From: Dinghuibacter silviterrae
GTDB taxonomy: Bacteria; Bacteroidota; Bacteroidia; Chitinophagales; Chitinophagaceae
Direction: 5' to 3'
Length of the DNA stretch: 64,000 bases
Assembly (NCBI RefSeq): GCF_004366355.1
Contig: NZ_SODV01000001.1
Coordinates: 2,604,001 to 2,668,000 of the forward strand
Under the pieces are notes generated by a model. That model was not told the DNA's origin, ran no database searches, and saw nothing but the letters and a program-made list of their open reading frames with translations. Of this stretch, positions 1 through 8,681 are shown piece by piece (position 1 is the stretch's first letter; every line of letters starts with the position of its first letter). The translations under genes were made by a program, and so were the position numbers.

Positions 1-1
1 C

Positions 2-613
2 GACGACGCCCCGTATGGCGAGCTCCAGGAAGCCCTCATGGATAAATTTGTGGTGGCCGACACGACCTATATTGCCGATATACGTAAGGTATCCAGACCG
101 TTGATTCCTTTTACAGGCTGGAAATGGACGTTGCCCTACCTTCAGGCCAAATATGAACAATACGAATTCCTTTTCAGCTATCCCTGCGTCATCGATTTTC
201 CCAAGGTCCTGCGTAAACGCTGGAGCCGGATGGGGATCGACGACCTCGACAGGAACTCCGTAGAGGACGAGTGTCGTCGTAGTTTTGGGATCCTGACGCT
301 ATTTTTCTTTCTCGTATTCGGGGGACTGCTGTTGCTTTTTGCCTACCAGATCCGGAGAAAGCCCCGTTGGGTCTTCCGGAAACCCTGTATGGCGATCATG
401 GTCCTGGTCGCGGTGCTGGTGACGGTGTCTGCTTTTATGTGGGCCTTTGTTACCAGAAGCATCGGAGGGTTCGGGACGAGTTCGGAACCACAGGAGTGTT
501 ATGATTTTCCGTTGTCGACGCTTTTCTGGTTTATCGTGGTGGGGTTGTTGATTGGGGGGGTGATTACGCGGTATCTCGTGTTTCCGCTTATAAAGAAGGA
601 TCATATTCCATAG
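2..613 (+). CDS. Hypothetical membrane protein, 5' end outside the window
   Basis: The reading frame is open from the first bases of the window, before the first ATG at 38, so this is probably the C-terminal part of a longer protein. Counted from ATG 38 there are 191 residues. Three hydrophobic stretches near residues 85-105, 115-137 and 158-180 should be membrane helices; the last one is followed by a short basic tail. I recognise no domain. The gene converges on the ABC transporter that ends at 663, with about 50 bp between. A start at 38 is possible but less likely because the frame continues upstream without a stop. Confidence 0.6.
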   Translation, partial: DDAPYGELQEALMDKFVVADTTYIADIRKVSRPLIPFTGWKWTLPYLQAKYEQYEFLFSYPCVIDFPKVLRKRWSRMGIDDLDRNSVEDECRRSFGILTLFFFLVFGGLLLLFAYQIRRKPRWVFRKPCMAIMVLVAVLVTVSAFMWAFVTRSIGGFGTSSEPQECYDFPLSTLFWFIVVGLLIGGVITRYLVFPLIKKDHIP

Positions 614-662
614 CTTTTTCCCGCCGCCACCGGCTGTCTCGCGCCGTCTGTGGCCCCGCCGC

Positions 663-2498
663 TTAGCGGTACCCCGCCGCCTGCAGGTGGAACAGCTCCG
701 CGTATCTTCCGCCCAGCGCCAGCAGCTCTTCGTGGCTCCCGATTTCCAGCAGTTGCCCGTTCTCCAGGACGAGGATCCGGTCCGCCATCCGTACCGTCGA
801 AAACCGGTGCGAGATCAGCACCGCCATCTTCCCCCGGGTAAGGTCGGCAAAACGTTGAAAAACCTCGTGCTCCGCCCGGGCATCCAGGGCCGCCGTGGGT
901 TCGTCCAGGATCAGGAGCTGTGCATCCCGCATGTACGCCCGCGCCAGGGCCACCTTCTGCCATTCGCCCCCCGAGAGCTCCACGCCGTTGTTAAAGCGCC
1001 GTCCCAGGGGCTGGTCATACCGCTTCGGGAGTTTCTCCACGAGCTCGCCCGCGAGGCTTTGCATGGCCGCGCGCTCGACACGGTCCTGCGATTCCTTTTG
1101 TTCGATGTTCCCCACGACGATGTTGTTGTTCAGCGTCATTTGGTAACGGATAAAATCCTGGAAGATAATCCCGATGTTGCGCCGCAGATCGGCCATGTCG
1201 TATTCCTTGAGGTCCACCCCGTCCAGAAGGATGCGTCCCTCCGTCGGGTCGTACAACCGCGCAAGGAGTTTGACCAGCGTCGTCTTGCCCGCTCCGTTTT
1301 CACCGACAAGGGCCAGCTTCTCCCCCGCGTGGAGGGTAAAGTTCAGGTGGCGGTTTGCCCAACGTTCCGAATACGTATACTGGAAACCCACGTCTTCAAA
1401 TACAAAACCGGTTTTTATAGGATTCGGAAAGGGTAATGGACGTTCCGCCGGCCGGATCCGCGGTTTGATCTGGAAAAAATCAAACAGGTCGCTCAGGTAG
1501 ATGGCGCCCTGGGATACGCTTGTGAAACGCGTCAGGATGCCGTCCAGGAGCGCCCTCAACTGCCGGAAAGAACCCGCCAGAAAGGTCAGGTCGCCGATGG
1601 ACAGTTTGCCCGTCAATGTCCGGCCGATGATCCAGACATAAGCCGCATAATAGCCCGCGCTCCCGATCAGCGAAAAAACCGTCCCCCAGACCGAGCGCCG
1701 GGTGACCAGCCGTTTGTACTCCAAATAATACCGGTGAGACATGTCCCGGTAAATCTGTATGAGAAACCCCGACAGGTCGAACAGCTTCACCTCTTTCGCC
1801 GTCTCGTCGCTCGCGCCCAAATAACGGACATAATCCATTTCCCGCCGCCCCATCGTTTGTTCCCGCATCAGCAGGTACGTCTTGTCGTTGAAATAGGACT
1901 CCCCCAAAAAGGCCGGGATGACCGCCAGCAACAACAGCAGGATCAGCCAGATATTAAATGTCATCAACCCCACCGCCAGAAAACCCATCGTGATGAGGTC
2001 CTGCAGTTGGCTAAGGATTTGGGACAAAAGAATGGTTCTCCCCGTCGTTTGTTGCCGCGCCCGTTCCAGTTTGTCATAGAACTCCGAGTCCTCAAACTGG
2101 TCCAGGTCCAGCGTCGCCGCGTGCTCCATGATCAGCACCGTGGTATGGTTGGCAAAAAGGTCCCCCAGCAAGCTGTCCAACAGGTTCGTCAGCCGCCCCA
2201 ACCCGTCCGAGGCGATCGCCAGCCCAAATTCCAAAGCCACCAATTCCCAGATCCGCTCCGTCGGGACCGAACCCGGGTGCCGGCTCGCCTGCACCACCAG
2301 GTCGATGATCAATTTGCCCACATACAACACACTCACCGGTATCGCCGACCGGAGCACACGCAACCCCAGGTCCGCGGCCGTCATCCAGGGACTCGTCTGC
2401 CAGACGAGCCGGAAAAACGCCGGCAGGTTGCCAAGGGCCCTAAGTCTTTGTTTCCAGGTGACTTGTTCTGCGGATCCGGGGGGAGAGGGTCGTTTCAT
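663..2498 (-). CDS. ABC exporter, fused permease and ATP-binding protein
   Basis: This 611-residue protein has the half-transporter layout: membrane domain at about 30-330 and ATP-binding domain at about 370-605. The Walker A motif GENGAGKT lies near 396-403. The signature is LSGGE, Walker B is LLILDEPTAALD, and the switch histidine sits in LISHRFST, so both half-sites look competent and a homodimer is likely. The frame runs open upstream to 2696, but that part is basic, non-helical and antisense to the neighbouring gene. I chose ATG at 2498, which starts MKRPSPPG and leaves 28 bp to the divergent gene. The substrate cannot be told from sequence. Confidence 0.9.
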   Translation of the reverse strand: MKRPSPPGSAEQVTWKQRLRALGNLPAFFRLVWQTSPWMTAADLGLRVLRSAIPVSVLYVGKLIIDLVVQASRHPGSVPTERIWELVALEFGLAIASDGLGRLTNLLDSLLGDLFANHTTVLIMEHAATLDLDQFEDSEFYDKLERARQQTTGRTILLSQILSQLQDLITMGFLAVGLMTFNIWLILLLLLAVIPAFLGESYFNDKTYLLMREQTMGRREMDYVRYLGASDETAKEVKLFDLSGFLIQIYRDMSHRYYLEYKRLVTRRSVWGTVFSLIGSAGYYAAYVWIIGRTLTGKLSIGDLTFLAGSFRQLRALLDGILTRFTSVSQGAIYLSDLFDFFQIKPRIRPAERPLPFPNPIKTGFVFEDVGFQYTYSERWANRHLNFTLHAGEKLALVGENGAGKTTLVKLLARLYDPTEGRILLDGVDLKEYDMADLRRNIGIIFQDFIRYQMTLNNNIVVGNIEQKESQDRVERAAMQSLAGELVEKLPKRYDQPLGRRFNNGVELSGGEWQKVALARAYMRDAQLLILDEPTAALDARAEHEVFQRFADLTRGKMAVLISHRFSTVRMADRILVLENGQLLEIGSHEELLALGGRYAELFHLQAAGYR

Positions 2499-2526
2499 CT
2501 TGTGCAATTTACTTATTTTCACGCCC

Positions 2527-3147
2527 ATGCGATTCGTCCGTTTGTGTTTCCTCCTGCCTTTTGCTTTTGCGGCCCAGCCTTTTGCGGCGCGCGCCCAGGA
2601 GTTTACCAAAGCCCTTTTGAAAACCAAAACCGGCGCCCTTGTTGTGTACAACAGCAATACCCGCGGGTTTTTGCTCCAACTACGCGCCGACAGCATCCGT
2701 TCACTCGATCAATCCGATTTTATGGAACTCGACGGGGTGCTTTTTCAAACGGCGCTGATCCCCATCCCGCTGGATCAGCCCATCGATACGCTTACGCTCC
2801 CACAGCAGCGGGCGGTGCTCAAGGGGTACCTTGCTTCGGAGCTTAAGTATTTTTCGGGTTCCATGCACACGAAGGTGTTGAACTTGCAGTCGTCCTATGT
2901 CATGCTCGGCGGCCACCTGTTCCTGCGCTGGTTTTTCAGCGTGGCGCCGGGATTAAACCAGCCCCGTGGGCAGGTATACTATTCCACCGTGGTGTTTGAC
3001 CAGGTGCTCGACCTGAATACGCCGTTGCTGCGGCGTGCCGATACCTTTGCGACGTGCAATGCGCTGCTGTCGCGCGCGGCAAGGTCGCTCCGGTTGTCGG
3101 GGGCGCCGGTTGATTTGGATAAACTGTATGAGCGGGTGAATCAGTGA
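2527..3147 (+). CDS. Secreted protein of unknown function
   Basis: This encodes 206 residues starting MRFVRLCF, with a signal peptide ending near AARAQ at about residue 23. The mature part is mixed alpha/beta with no motif I recognise. The frame is open upstream to 2128, but that part is antisense to the ABC exporter, and the signal peptide fixes the start at 2527. It is divergent from the exporter at 2498, so the two may share a promoter region. Its last 7 bp overlap the stop end of a small minus-strand gene (3141-3308). The function is unknown. Confidence 0.7.
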   Translation: MRFVRLCFLLPFAFAAQPFAARAQEFTKALLKTKTGALVVYNSNTRGFLLQLRADSIRSLDQSDFMELDGVLFQTALIPIPLDQPIDTLTLPQQRAVLKGYLASELKYFSGSMHTKVLNLQSSYVMLGGHLFLRWFFSVAPGLNQPRGQVYYSTVVFDQVLDLNTPLLRRADTFATCNALLSRAARSLRLSGAPVDLDKLYERVNQ

Positions 3148-3308
3148 GCGGGGGCTTTTGGGCGAGGTGTGGCTGCCTTGGAGCGGGCAGCGCGGAAGAT
3201 GGCGCCTGTCTTGCGTTCATCTTGCTTCTGAGCCAGCGCTGATTTTTTATCCTGCTTTCCGACGATCCGGACGTCGTCTAAGGGGTAGTATTTATTTTTA
3301 TCGGACAT
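3141..3308 (-). CDS. Small basic protein of 55 residues, second gene of a two-gene module
   Basis: An ATG at 3308 opens a 55-residue frame beginning [13 protein letters not shown] and ending KAPAH. It is rich in Lys, Arg and Ala and has no signal peptide. Its start overlaps the end of the GNAT-like gene (3298-3831) by 11 bp, the arrangement expected for translational coupling. Codon use looks ordinary for the window and there are no rare-codon runs. It resembles no named family that I can recall with certainty. The overlap argues for a real partner of the upstream gene, possibly the second member of a toxin-antitoxin-like pair, but that is inference. Confidence 0.55.
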   Translation of the reverse strand: MSDKNKYYPLDDVRIVGKQDKKSALAQKQDERKTGAIFRAARSKAATPRPKAPAH

Positions 3309-3831
3309 CGAAATAGCTTTTGTAATACGAATTTACCAATTTTTTTGCTTCCGGCGTAAAAATCCCCATCCGGTCTCGGTTGTAAATGGGTTGAGCGCCA
3401 AGCGTTTGGATGTAGTGGTTGATTAGTTTCGTCTTCGCTGTAAATGCCACAAATCCGTCAAATCCCATGTCGAAACTTGTTTTGCAGGCAAATGCAACAA
3501 GATTGCCAGCGACTCCCGAGAAACGTTTGCCAGAACCGAAATTAGACGGGGCAACTTCTATCAGATGCATTTCAATATACTGTTGATTTTTGATGGGTTC
3601 AATACTGATAAGACCTTGTATCTCGTCATCATTTTCAATAGTCAACTTGTAGACTTGGTGTCCGGGAACAAGGTATTCTGTCTTCCAATTAAAAAGCCAG
3701 CCGTCTTTTTTGCGCGTCTTATTTATTTCCTCCTTTATGACAAAACGAAGCCTCGTCTCAAAGCTTTTTCCGGTTCTAGCTTCATAAGGTCGCTGTTGTG
3801 TCGGCGGCCCGGAAATTTTGTACTTTAGCAT
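3298..3831 (-). CDS. GNAT-like protein of unknown function
   Basis: This encodes 177 residues starting MLKYKISG. The central part (about 70-150) reads like a GNAT fold: a strand around [11 protein letters not shown], then a glycine-bearing turn [10 protein letters not shown] and a long helix, as in acetyl-CoA-binding motif A, then a helix ending QTLGA. I see no signal peptide. The DNA is clearly more AT-rich than its neighbours, which suggests transfer. The start codon lies only 3 bp from the start of the divergent co-chaperone gene, so each promoter must sit in the other gene's coding region. A 55-residue gene overlaps its 3' end. Acetyltransferase activity is inferred from fold only. Confidence 0.65.
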   Translation of the reverse strand: MLKYKISGPPTQQRPYEARTGKSFETRLRFVIKEEINKTRKKDGWLFNWKTEYLVPGHQVYKLTIENDDEIQGLISIEPIKNQQYIEMHLIEVAPSNFGSGKRFSGVAGNLVAFACKTSFDMGFDGFVAFTAKTKLINHYIQTLGAQPIYNRDRMGIFTPEAKKLVNSYYKSYFDVR

Positions 3832-3834
3832 ACC

Positions 3835-4821
3835 ATGGAATTCATCGATTACTACAAAATCCTCGGCGTGGACAAGACCGCCAGCCAGGAAGATATAAAG
3901 AAGGCATACCGAAAGCTGGCCCGGAAAAATCATCCCGACCTGAACCCCAACGACAAGGAGGCCAATAAACGATTTCAGCAGATCAACGAGGCGAACGAGG
4001 TGCTGAGCGACCCGGAGAAGCGGAAAAAGTATGACCAGTATGGGAAGGACTGGGTACATGCGGATGCGTACGAAGAAGCGGCAAGGCAACGGGGCGGGCG
4101 ACCGGGCGGATTTAATGGCGGGGCAGGGGCTGGGGCCGGCGGTTTTGGCGGCGGTGCCGGTGGCGGAGACTTCGATCCAAACGATATGTTTGGCAGCGCC
4201 GGCGGGAGCGGTTTTTCGGATTTCTTTGAATCGCTTTTCGGTGGCGGTGGCGCGAGCGCCGGCACCCGCGGCCGTTCATCGGGCCAGGCCCGTTTCCGGG
4301 GCGGCGACTACCAGGCGGAATTGCACCTCACGCTGGAAGAAGCGTATACCACGCACAAGCGCATCATCAATATTGACGGGAAGGACGTTCGCCTGACCAT
4401 CCCCGCGGGGGTGGAGAACGGGCAGGTGATCAAGTTGAAAGGGTATGGTGCGCCGGGGGTGAACGGGGGACCCAACGGGGACCTGTATGCGACCTTTGTG
4501 ATCGCGGAAGACCCGCGTTTTCAACGGGCAGGGAATGACCTGAACATGAAGATACGGTTGGATCTTTATACGGCGGTGTTGGGGGGGGACCTCACGGTGG
4601 ACACCCTGGGCGGGAAGGTGAAGTTGAAGGTCAAACCCGAGACCCAGAACGGGACGAAGACCCGGTTGAAGGGGAAGGGTTTCCCGGTGTACAAAAAGGA
4701 AGGGGAGTTCGGGGACCTTTTTATTACCTACGAGGTGCAGATTCCGACGGGGCTGAGTGAGCAGGAAAAAGAACTTTTTCGCCAGGCGGCGAACATCGCC
4801 GCCGCCCGAAGGGCAAAATAA
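3835..4821 (+). CDS. cbpA: CbpA-type DnaJ co-chaperone
   Basis: This is a 328-residue class B Hsp40 that stimulates the ATPase of DnaK and delivers substrates to it in the cytoplasm. The J domain covers residues 1-70 with the HPD tripeptide at 33-35. A Gly/Phe-rich linker runs from about 85 to 160. The two C-terminal substrate-binding beta domains follow from about 163 to 315. The CxxCxGxG zinc repeats of true DnaJ are absent, and the next gene is the CbpA partner CbpM; together these favour the name cbpA. Near the start the sequence TACTTTAG at 3821-3828 resembles a Bacteroidota -7 box. Confidence 0.93.
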   Translation: MEFIDYYKILGVDKTASQEDIKKAYRKLARKNHPDLNPNDKEANKRFQQINEANEVLSDPEKRKKYDQYGKDWVHADAYEEAARQRGGRPGGFNGGAGAGAGGFGGGAGGGDFDPNDMFGSAGGSGFSDFFESLFGGGGASAGTRGRSSGQARFRGGDYQAELHLTLEEAYTTHKRIINIDGKDVRLTIPAGVENGQVIKLKGYGAPGVNGGPNGDLYATFVIAEDPRFQRAGNDLNMKIRLDLYTAVLGGDLTVDTLGGKVKLKVKPETQNGTKTRLKGKGFPVYKKEGEFGDLFITYEVQIPTGLSEQEKELFRQAANIAAARRAK

Positions 4822-4884
4822 TTAGCGGTGTGGCGCCGACCCGGTAAATTTGCAGTACCGGGTTGGCGCCACACAATTGGCTAA
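4822..4884. promoter_or_regulatory. Long hairpin between cbpA and cbpM with a -7-like box at its apex
   Basis: Arms at 4828-4846 and 4856-4874 pair over 19 bp with one G-U wobble, leaving a 9-nt loop. An outer pair TTAGC (4822-4826) and GCTAA (4880-4884) extends the symmetry. No U-tract follows, so it is not a simple intrinsic terminator. The octamer TAAATTTG (4845-4852) matches the Bacteroidota -7 consensus TAnnTTTG and spans the apex. It could be an operator over a cbpM promoter, an mRNA-processing or stability hairpin, or both. Confidence 0.6.
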
Positions 4885-4900
4885 CCTTAAAAGATAACTT

Positions 4901-5191
4901 ATGGATCAGCAAGAATGGATCCCGGCCGAGGTCTTTTGTACGCACCACCATATAGAATTGTCGCTGGTTCAGGCCATCGGGGATTATGGGCTGGTGGACA
5001 TCAGCCTATCGGAGGGGCAGGTCCTGATTTCCACGGACGGGCTGGCGGACCTGGAACGGGTGCTGCGGCTTTACGGCGACCTGGGGATTAACCTGGAGGG
5101 CATCGAGGCCATTAGCTTCCTCCTGGAGCGGGTGCGTTCCCTCCAACACGAGGTCCGGATCCTGAAGGCCCGTTTGAAAGCCTACGAATAA
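4901..5191 (+). CDS. cbpM: Chaperone modulator CbpM
   Basis: This 96-residue cytoplasmic protein has the CbpM layout: a MerR-like helix-turn-helix half (WIPAEVFCTHH, then a helix with VQAIGDYGLVD) followed by a C-terminal helical region with LERVLRLYGDLGINLEGIE and a terminal coiled helix LERVRSLQHEVRILKARLK. In enterobacteria CbpM binds the J domain of CbpA and inhibits it. The position 79 bp after the CbpA-type gene supports the assignment. The MerR-like character leaves open a DNA-binding role at the palindrome just upstream. Confidence 0.85.
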   Translation: MDQQEWIPAEVFCTHHHIELSLVQAIGDYGLVDISLSEGQVLISTDGLADLERVLRLYGDLGINLEGIEAISFLLERVRSLQHEVRILKARLKAYE

Positions 5192-5241
5192 GTTTACTGT
5201 TACTTAACTTTTTGTTTACCTGGGCGTGTTATCTTCAGCGC

Positions 5242-8019
5242 ATGAACACAAAGCTGTTGATATGCCTGGCAGGGCTGTGCGTGGCCGGCCAGGGCGCAGT
5301 GGCGCAAACGCCCCAAAGCGGCGCGCAGGCGCAAACAAGCGCGCAAGGCGCGGGGGCGCAAAAAGCCGCGTCGCTGACGACCCTCCAGGTCCCCGCCGGG
5401 GCAGCCTATTGTCACATCGACCCCCAGGGCGAAACCGTCCTCCCGAGCGGCCGCCTGGTCACCCCCGCAGGGGAGACGGTCCGCATCACGCGGAGCGCCT
5501 TTAGCATCGCCCTCAGCCCGGACGGGCAAACGGCGCTGGTGCTGCACAACGGCGTGGTGAGCCTGATCCGCACGGACAACATCCAGGACGTGACGCGTAT
5601 CCCCAGCTATGACCATACCATTCCATCCATCCTGAATGGCGCCTCCTTCTTAGGGGCGGCGATCTCCCCGGATTCCAAAACGGCTTACCTGAGCGGGGGG
5701 GACCGGGGCAATGTCGTCCTGTTGGACCTGGCCACCCGGAAGAAAGTGGGGGAGATCCCGCTGAACGGGGAGTTTGACGGTGTTCATTACGAAGACAGCT
5801 ATACGTCCGACCTTCTCCTGGACAGCAGCAGGAACGAATTGTTGGTCCTGGACAGGGGGAACTTCCGGATGGTCCGGATCGACCTGGCGACAAAAAAGAT
5901 CACGGCCTCCGTCAAAGTAGGCCGGATCCCGTTTGGCGTTGCCCTGAGCCCCGATGGACAGACGGCGTTGGTGGCGAACGTGGGGTTGTATGCCTACCCG
6001 TTGGTGCCGGGTGTAACGCCGCACAACAAGGATACGATGATGCTGGACTTTCCGCCGTATGGGGTGGTGACCAAGGCGTCGGAAGAAGGGGTGACCATAG
6101 ACGGGCGGAAGATCCCGGGGCTGGGTAGTCCGCATGTACCGGATGCCATGAGCGTTTTTACCATTGATTTAAACACCAACCAGGTCGTCGACAAATTCAA
6201 GACGGGTTTCCAGATCGGTCAGATGCTGGAGGGGGCGGAGATCGTGGGTGGGGCGAGCCCGAACTCGATTGCGGTAGGCACCGGACGAGCGTATGTCTCG
6301 AATGCGACGGACGACATCATCTCCGTCATCGATTATAAAGCACACAAGATGTTGCCGGACATCCACCTGTCGGTGGATCCCGCGCTGGACCACTACCGGG
6401 GGCTGATGCCCTTCGGGCTTTGTCTGAGCAAGGATGAATCGACGCTGTACGTGGCGTTGCTGGGGTTGAATGCGGTGGCCGTGGTGGATACCAAGAGTGG
6501 GGAAACCCGCGGGCTGATCCCCACGGGGTGGGGGACGACACGGGTCGTTTTGTCCGCGGATCAGCAAAACCTGTTCATCACCTCCGCCCGTGGCTATGGC
6601 GCAGGACCCAACGGGGGCAAAGGTTTTGTAAAGCCGCCGCAAGGGACGTACATCGGCGACATCCAGTTGAGTACTTTTCAAAAGGTGCCCGTGCCCGACG
6701 CGGCAGCATTACAACAATACACCGCCCAGGTCCTGCACAACACCTACGCCAAAACAATCGCAACGGACGACGGCGCCAACCCTTTACCGCCCCTGCCGGG
6801 TCTTCGCGAAAGCCCGATCCGTTACATCATGTACATCACTAAGGAGAACCGGACCTACGACGAGGTCATGGGTCAGCTCGAAGGTGGAAAGGGGGACTCT
6901 ACCCTGTCGCGTTTTGGAATCCACGTGCCGGTGAACCAGGCCTATAGCAAAACGGTGGCGGTACAGGATGCGCTGGTGATGCCGAACCACCTCCGGCTGG
7001 CAAAGGCTTTTGCTTTTTCCGACAATTTTTATTGCGACAGCGATGCGTCGATCCATGGCCACCACTGGATGGTGGGCACCATTCCCAATGAATACGTGGA
7101 GGTGAACTCCGCGGAGGGTGGGTCGTTTAATGCTTTTTCCAGCGCACCCGGGCGGCGCTTCCCGGGGTCGACCGGGGGGATGGACCCGGAGGATTATAAC
7201 GAGATAGGTGGGTTGTGGGAAAATATGGACCGGCACCACATCCCCTTTTACAACTTCGGGGAAGCAAACGAATATACCGGTGTCTGGGAAGAATGGAACG
7301 AGACGAAGTTCGGTTCCATGCAACCCGTGGTGTTCCCCCTGCCCAAAGCGCTCTACGACAGGACCAGCCGCACTTATGCGGGTTTTAATACCAATATCCC
7401 GGACCAGTTGCGGGTGGACCAGTTCGAACGAGAGTTTACCCTGCGCTGGCTCAAAGGGTCAGAACCATTACCCCGCCTGCTGGTCATGCAGTTGCCCAAC
7501 GACCACGGCTCAAGCCCCCGGCCAAAGGACGGCTATCCTTTCCTGCAATCCTACGAGGCCGACAACGACCTGGCCCTTGGACGGATCATCCAGTTCCTGT
7601 CGCATACCCCTTATTGGAAACACATGCTGGTCATCGTCACCGAAGACGACGCCCAGGGCGGGGCCGACCACATCGATGCCCACCGCTCAGACCTGTTGCT
7701 CATCGGCCCCTATGTGAGGCACGGGTATGTATCCCACACCCACGCCAACTTCGGGAGTTTGCTAAAGGTCATTTACAACATCACCGGCGCGGGCTACGTC
7801 AATCAATACGACCTGACCGCCTCGTTGCTGTCGGACTTCTTTACGCCCACACCCGACTTGACACCCTATATGGCGGTGCCTTCCGACACCAGGGTCTTCG
7901 ACCCCCAAAAGGCGCTGGACCGCTATCACCGGACCTTCGACTGGAAAAAAGTGCACCAGGGCGCGTTGCTCGACGACGAGGATGACCAGCGCGCGGAATT
8001 TTACCAGGGGCACAAATAA
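5242..8019 (+). CDS. Secreted beta-propeller/alkaline-phosphatase-superfamily phosphoesterase
   Basis: This is a 925-residue two-domain protein. A signal peptide ends near GAVAQ (residue 22), followed by a Gln/Ala-rich linker. A YVTN-type beta-propeller covers about 55-440, with repeats such as IALSPDGQTALV and VALSPDGQTALV. A phosphoesterase domain of the alkaline phosphatase superfamily covers about 545-900. Its likely metal ligands include YITKENRTYDEV, the GHHWM segment, LPNDHG and TEDDAQGGADHIDAHR. It acts outside the cytoplasm; the substrate is unknown. The start at 5242 was chosen because it begins the signal peptide; TATCTTCA at 5230-5237 is a weak -7 candidate. A paralogue lies at 32369-34750. 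Confidence 0.88.
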   Translation: MNTKLLICLAGLCVAGQGAVAQTPQSGAQAQTSAQGAGAQKAASLTTLQVPAGAAYCHIDPQGETVLPSGRLVTPAGETVRITRSAFSIALSPDGQTALVLHNGVVSLIRTDNIQDVTRIPSYDHTIPSILNGASFLGAAISPDSKTAYLSGGDRGNVVLLDLATRKKVGEIPLNGEFDGVHYEDSYTSDLLLDSSRNELLVLDRGNFRMVRIDLATKKITASVKVGRIPFGVALSPDGQTALVANVGLYAYPLVPGVTPHNKDTMMLDFPPYGVVTKASEEGVTIDGRKIPGLGSPHVPDAMSVFTIDLNTNQVVDKFKTGFQIGQMLEGAEIVGGASPNSIAVGTGRAYVSNATDDIISVIDYKAHKMLPDIHLSVDPALDHYRGLMPFGLCLSKDESTLYVALLGLNAVAVVDTKSGETRGLIPTGWGTTRVVLSADQQNLFITSARGYGAGPNGGKGFVKPPQGTYIGDIQLSTFQKVPVPDAAALQQYTAQVLHNTYAKTIATDDGANPLPPLPGLRESPIRYIMYITKENRTYDEVMGQLEGGKGDSTLSRFGIHVPVNQAYSKTVAVQDALVMPNHLRLAKAFAFSDNFYCDSDASIHGHHWMVGTIPNEYVEVNSAEGGSFNAFSSAPGRRFPGSTGGMDPEDYNEIGGLWENMDRHHIPFYNFGEANEYTGVWEEWNETKFGSMQPVVFPLPKALYDRTSRTYAGFNTNIPDQLRVDQFEREFTLRWLKGSEPLPRLLVMQLPNDHGSSPRPKDGYPFLQSYEADNDLALGRIIQFLSHTPYWKHMLVIVTEDDAQGGADHIDAHRSDLLLIGPYVRHGYVSHTHANFGSLLKVIYNITGAGYVNQYDLTASLLSDFFTPTPDLTPYMAVPSDTRVFDPQKALDRYHRTFDWKKVHQGALLDDEDDQRAEFYQGHK

Positions 8020-8090
8020 GTGTTTATTAGACAATAATTCTGTGGGGAAAATGAAATTATTGCTAATTTGGTAATGATTTTAACTACCCC

Positions 8091-8636
8091 GTGTCGGACC
8101 AACCTACGATTGCTGCTTTGAGGATGGGCAACCAGTTTGCCTTTGAGGCTGTTTTTCATGCCTTTCACCCGAAGGTGTACGGGTACATCCTGCAAAAGAC
8201 CCATTCGGCGTATATGGCCGAGGAGGTCGTGCAACTCGCTTTCATTAAATTATGGCACTACAGGGAGAGCCTTGATCCGGAAGTGTCGCTCTCGGCCCAG
8301 GTTTTCCGCGTCGCAAAAACGACCCTGATCGACCAGCTGCGCAAGGAGGCGGTGCGCAGCCGGCTCCTGACACAGGGAGAGGCGAAGGGGACGGCGCAGA
8401 GCGAAAGCCCCACGGAAAACGCGCTAAAGCGCCTGGAGGAAAAGGAACTGGCCGAACGTATCCAGCAGGTAGTCCGGAGTATGCCGGGCGTCCGGCAGCG
8501 CGTCTTTGCCATGAGCCGTTTCAAAGGAATGTCCTATAAGGAGATCGCGGACGCCCTGTCCATCTCCGTGCGGACGGTCGAAAATCATATTGCACAGGCG
8601 CTCAAACAATTGCGCCATAATATCCCTTTTTTTTAA
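8091..8636 (+). CDS. FecI-type ECF RNA polymerase sigma factor
   Basis: This encodes 181 residues from a GTG start. Region 2 is around residues 15-80, with a helix ending AEEVVQLAFIKLW. Region 4 is around 125-178, with the helix-turn-helix MSYKEIADALSISVRTVENHI. It directs RNA polymerase to the promoter of the downstream transport genes when released by its anti-sigma partner, 45 bp downstream. TAATTTG at 8064-8070, 20 bp before the start, resembles a -7 box with one base missing. I find no ATG alternative before the conserved region. Confidence 0.9.
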   Translation: MSDQPTIAALRMGNQFAFEAVFHAFHPKVYGYILQKTHSAYMAEEVVQLAFIKLWHYRESLDPEVSLSAQVFRVAKTTLIDQLRKEAVRSRLLTQGEAKGTAQSESPTENALKRLEEKELAERIQQVVRSMPGVRQRVFAMSRFKGMSYKEIADALSISVRTVENHIAQALKQLRHNIPFF

Positions 8637-8681
8637 CGGCGACTAGGGGATCACCTCCTCCTCAAACGTAATCTTATTGTC

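Noticed and set aside
1734-2846. Open frame of 370 codons on the plus strand
   Set aside because: It is Gln/Arg/His-rich, mostly antisense to the ABC exporter, and conflicts with the secreted protein that starts at 2527.
3832-4089. N-terminal extension of the GNAT-like gene with hydrophobic residues
   Set aside because: It is antisense to the J domain of the co-chaperone; the apparent membrane helices are a reverse-complement artefact.
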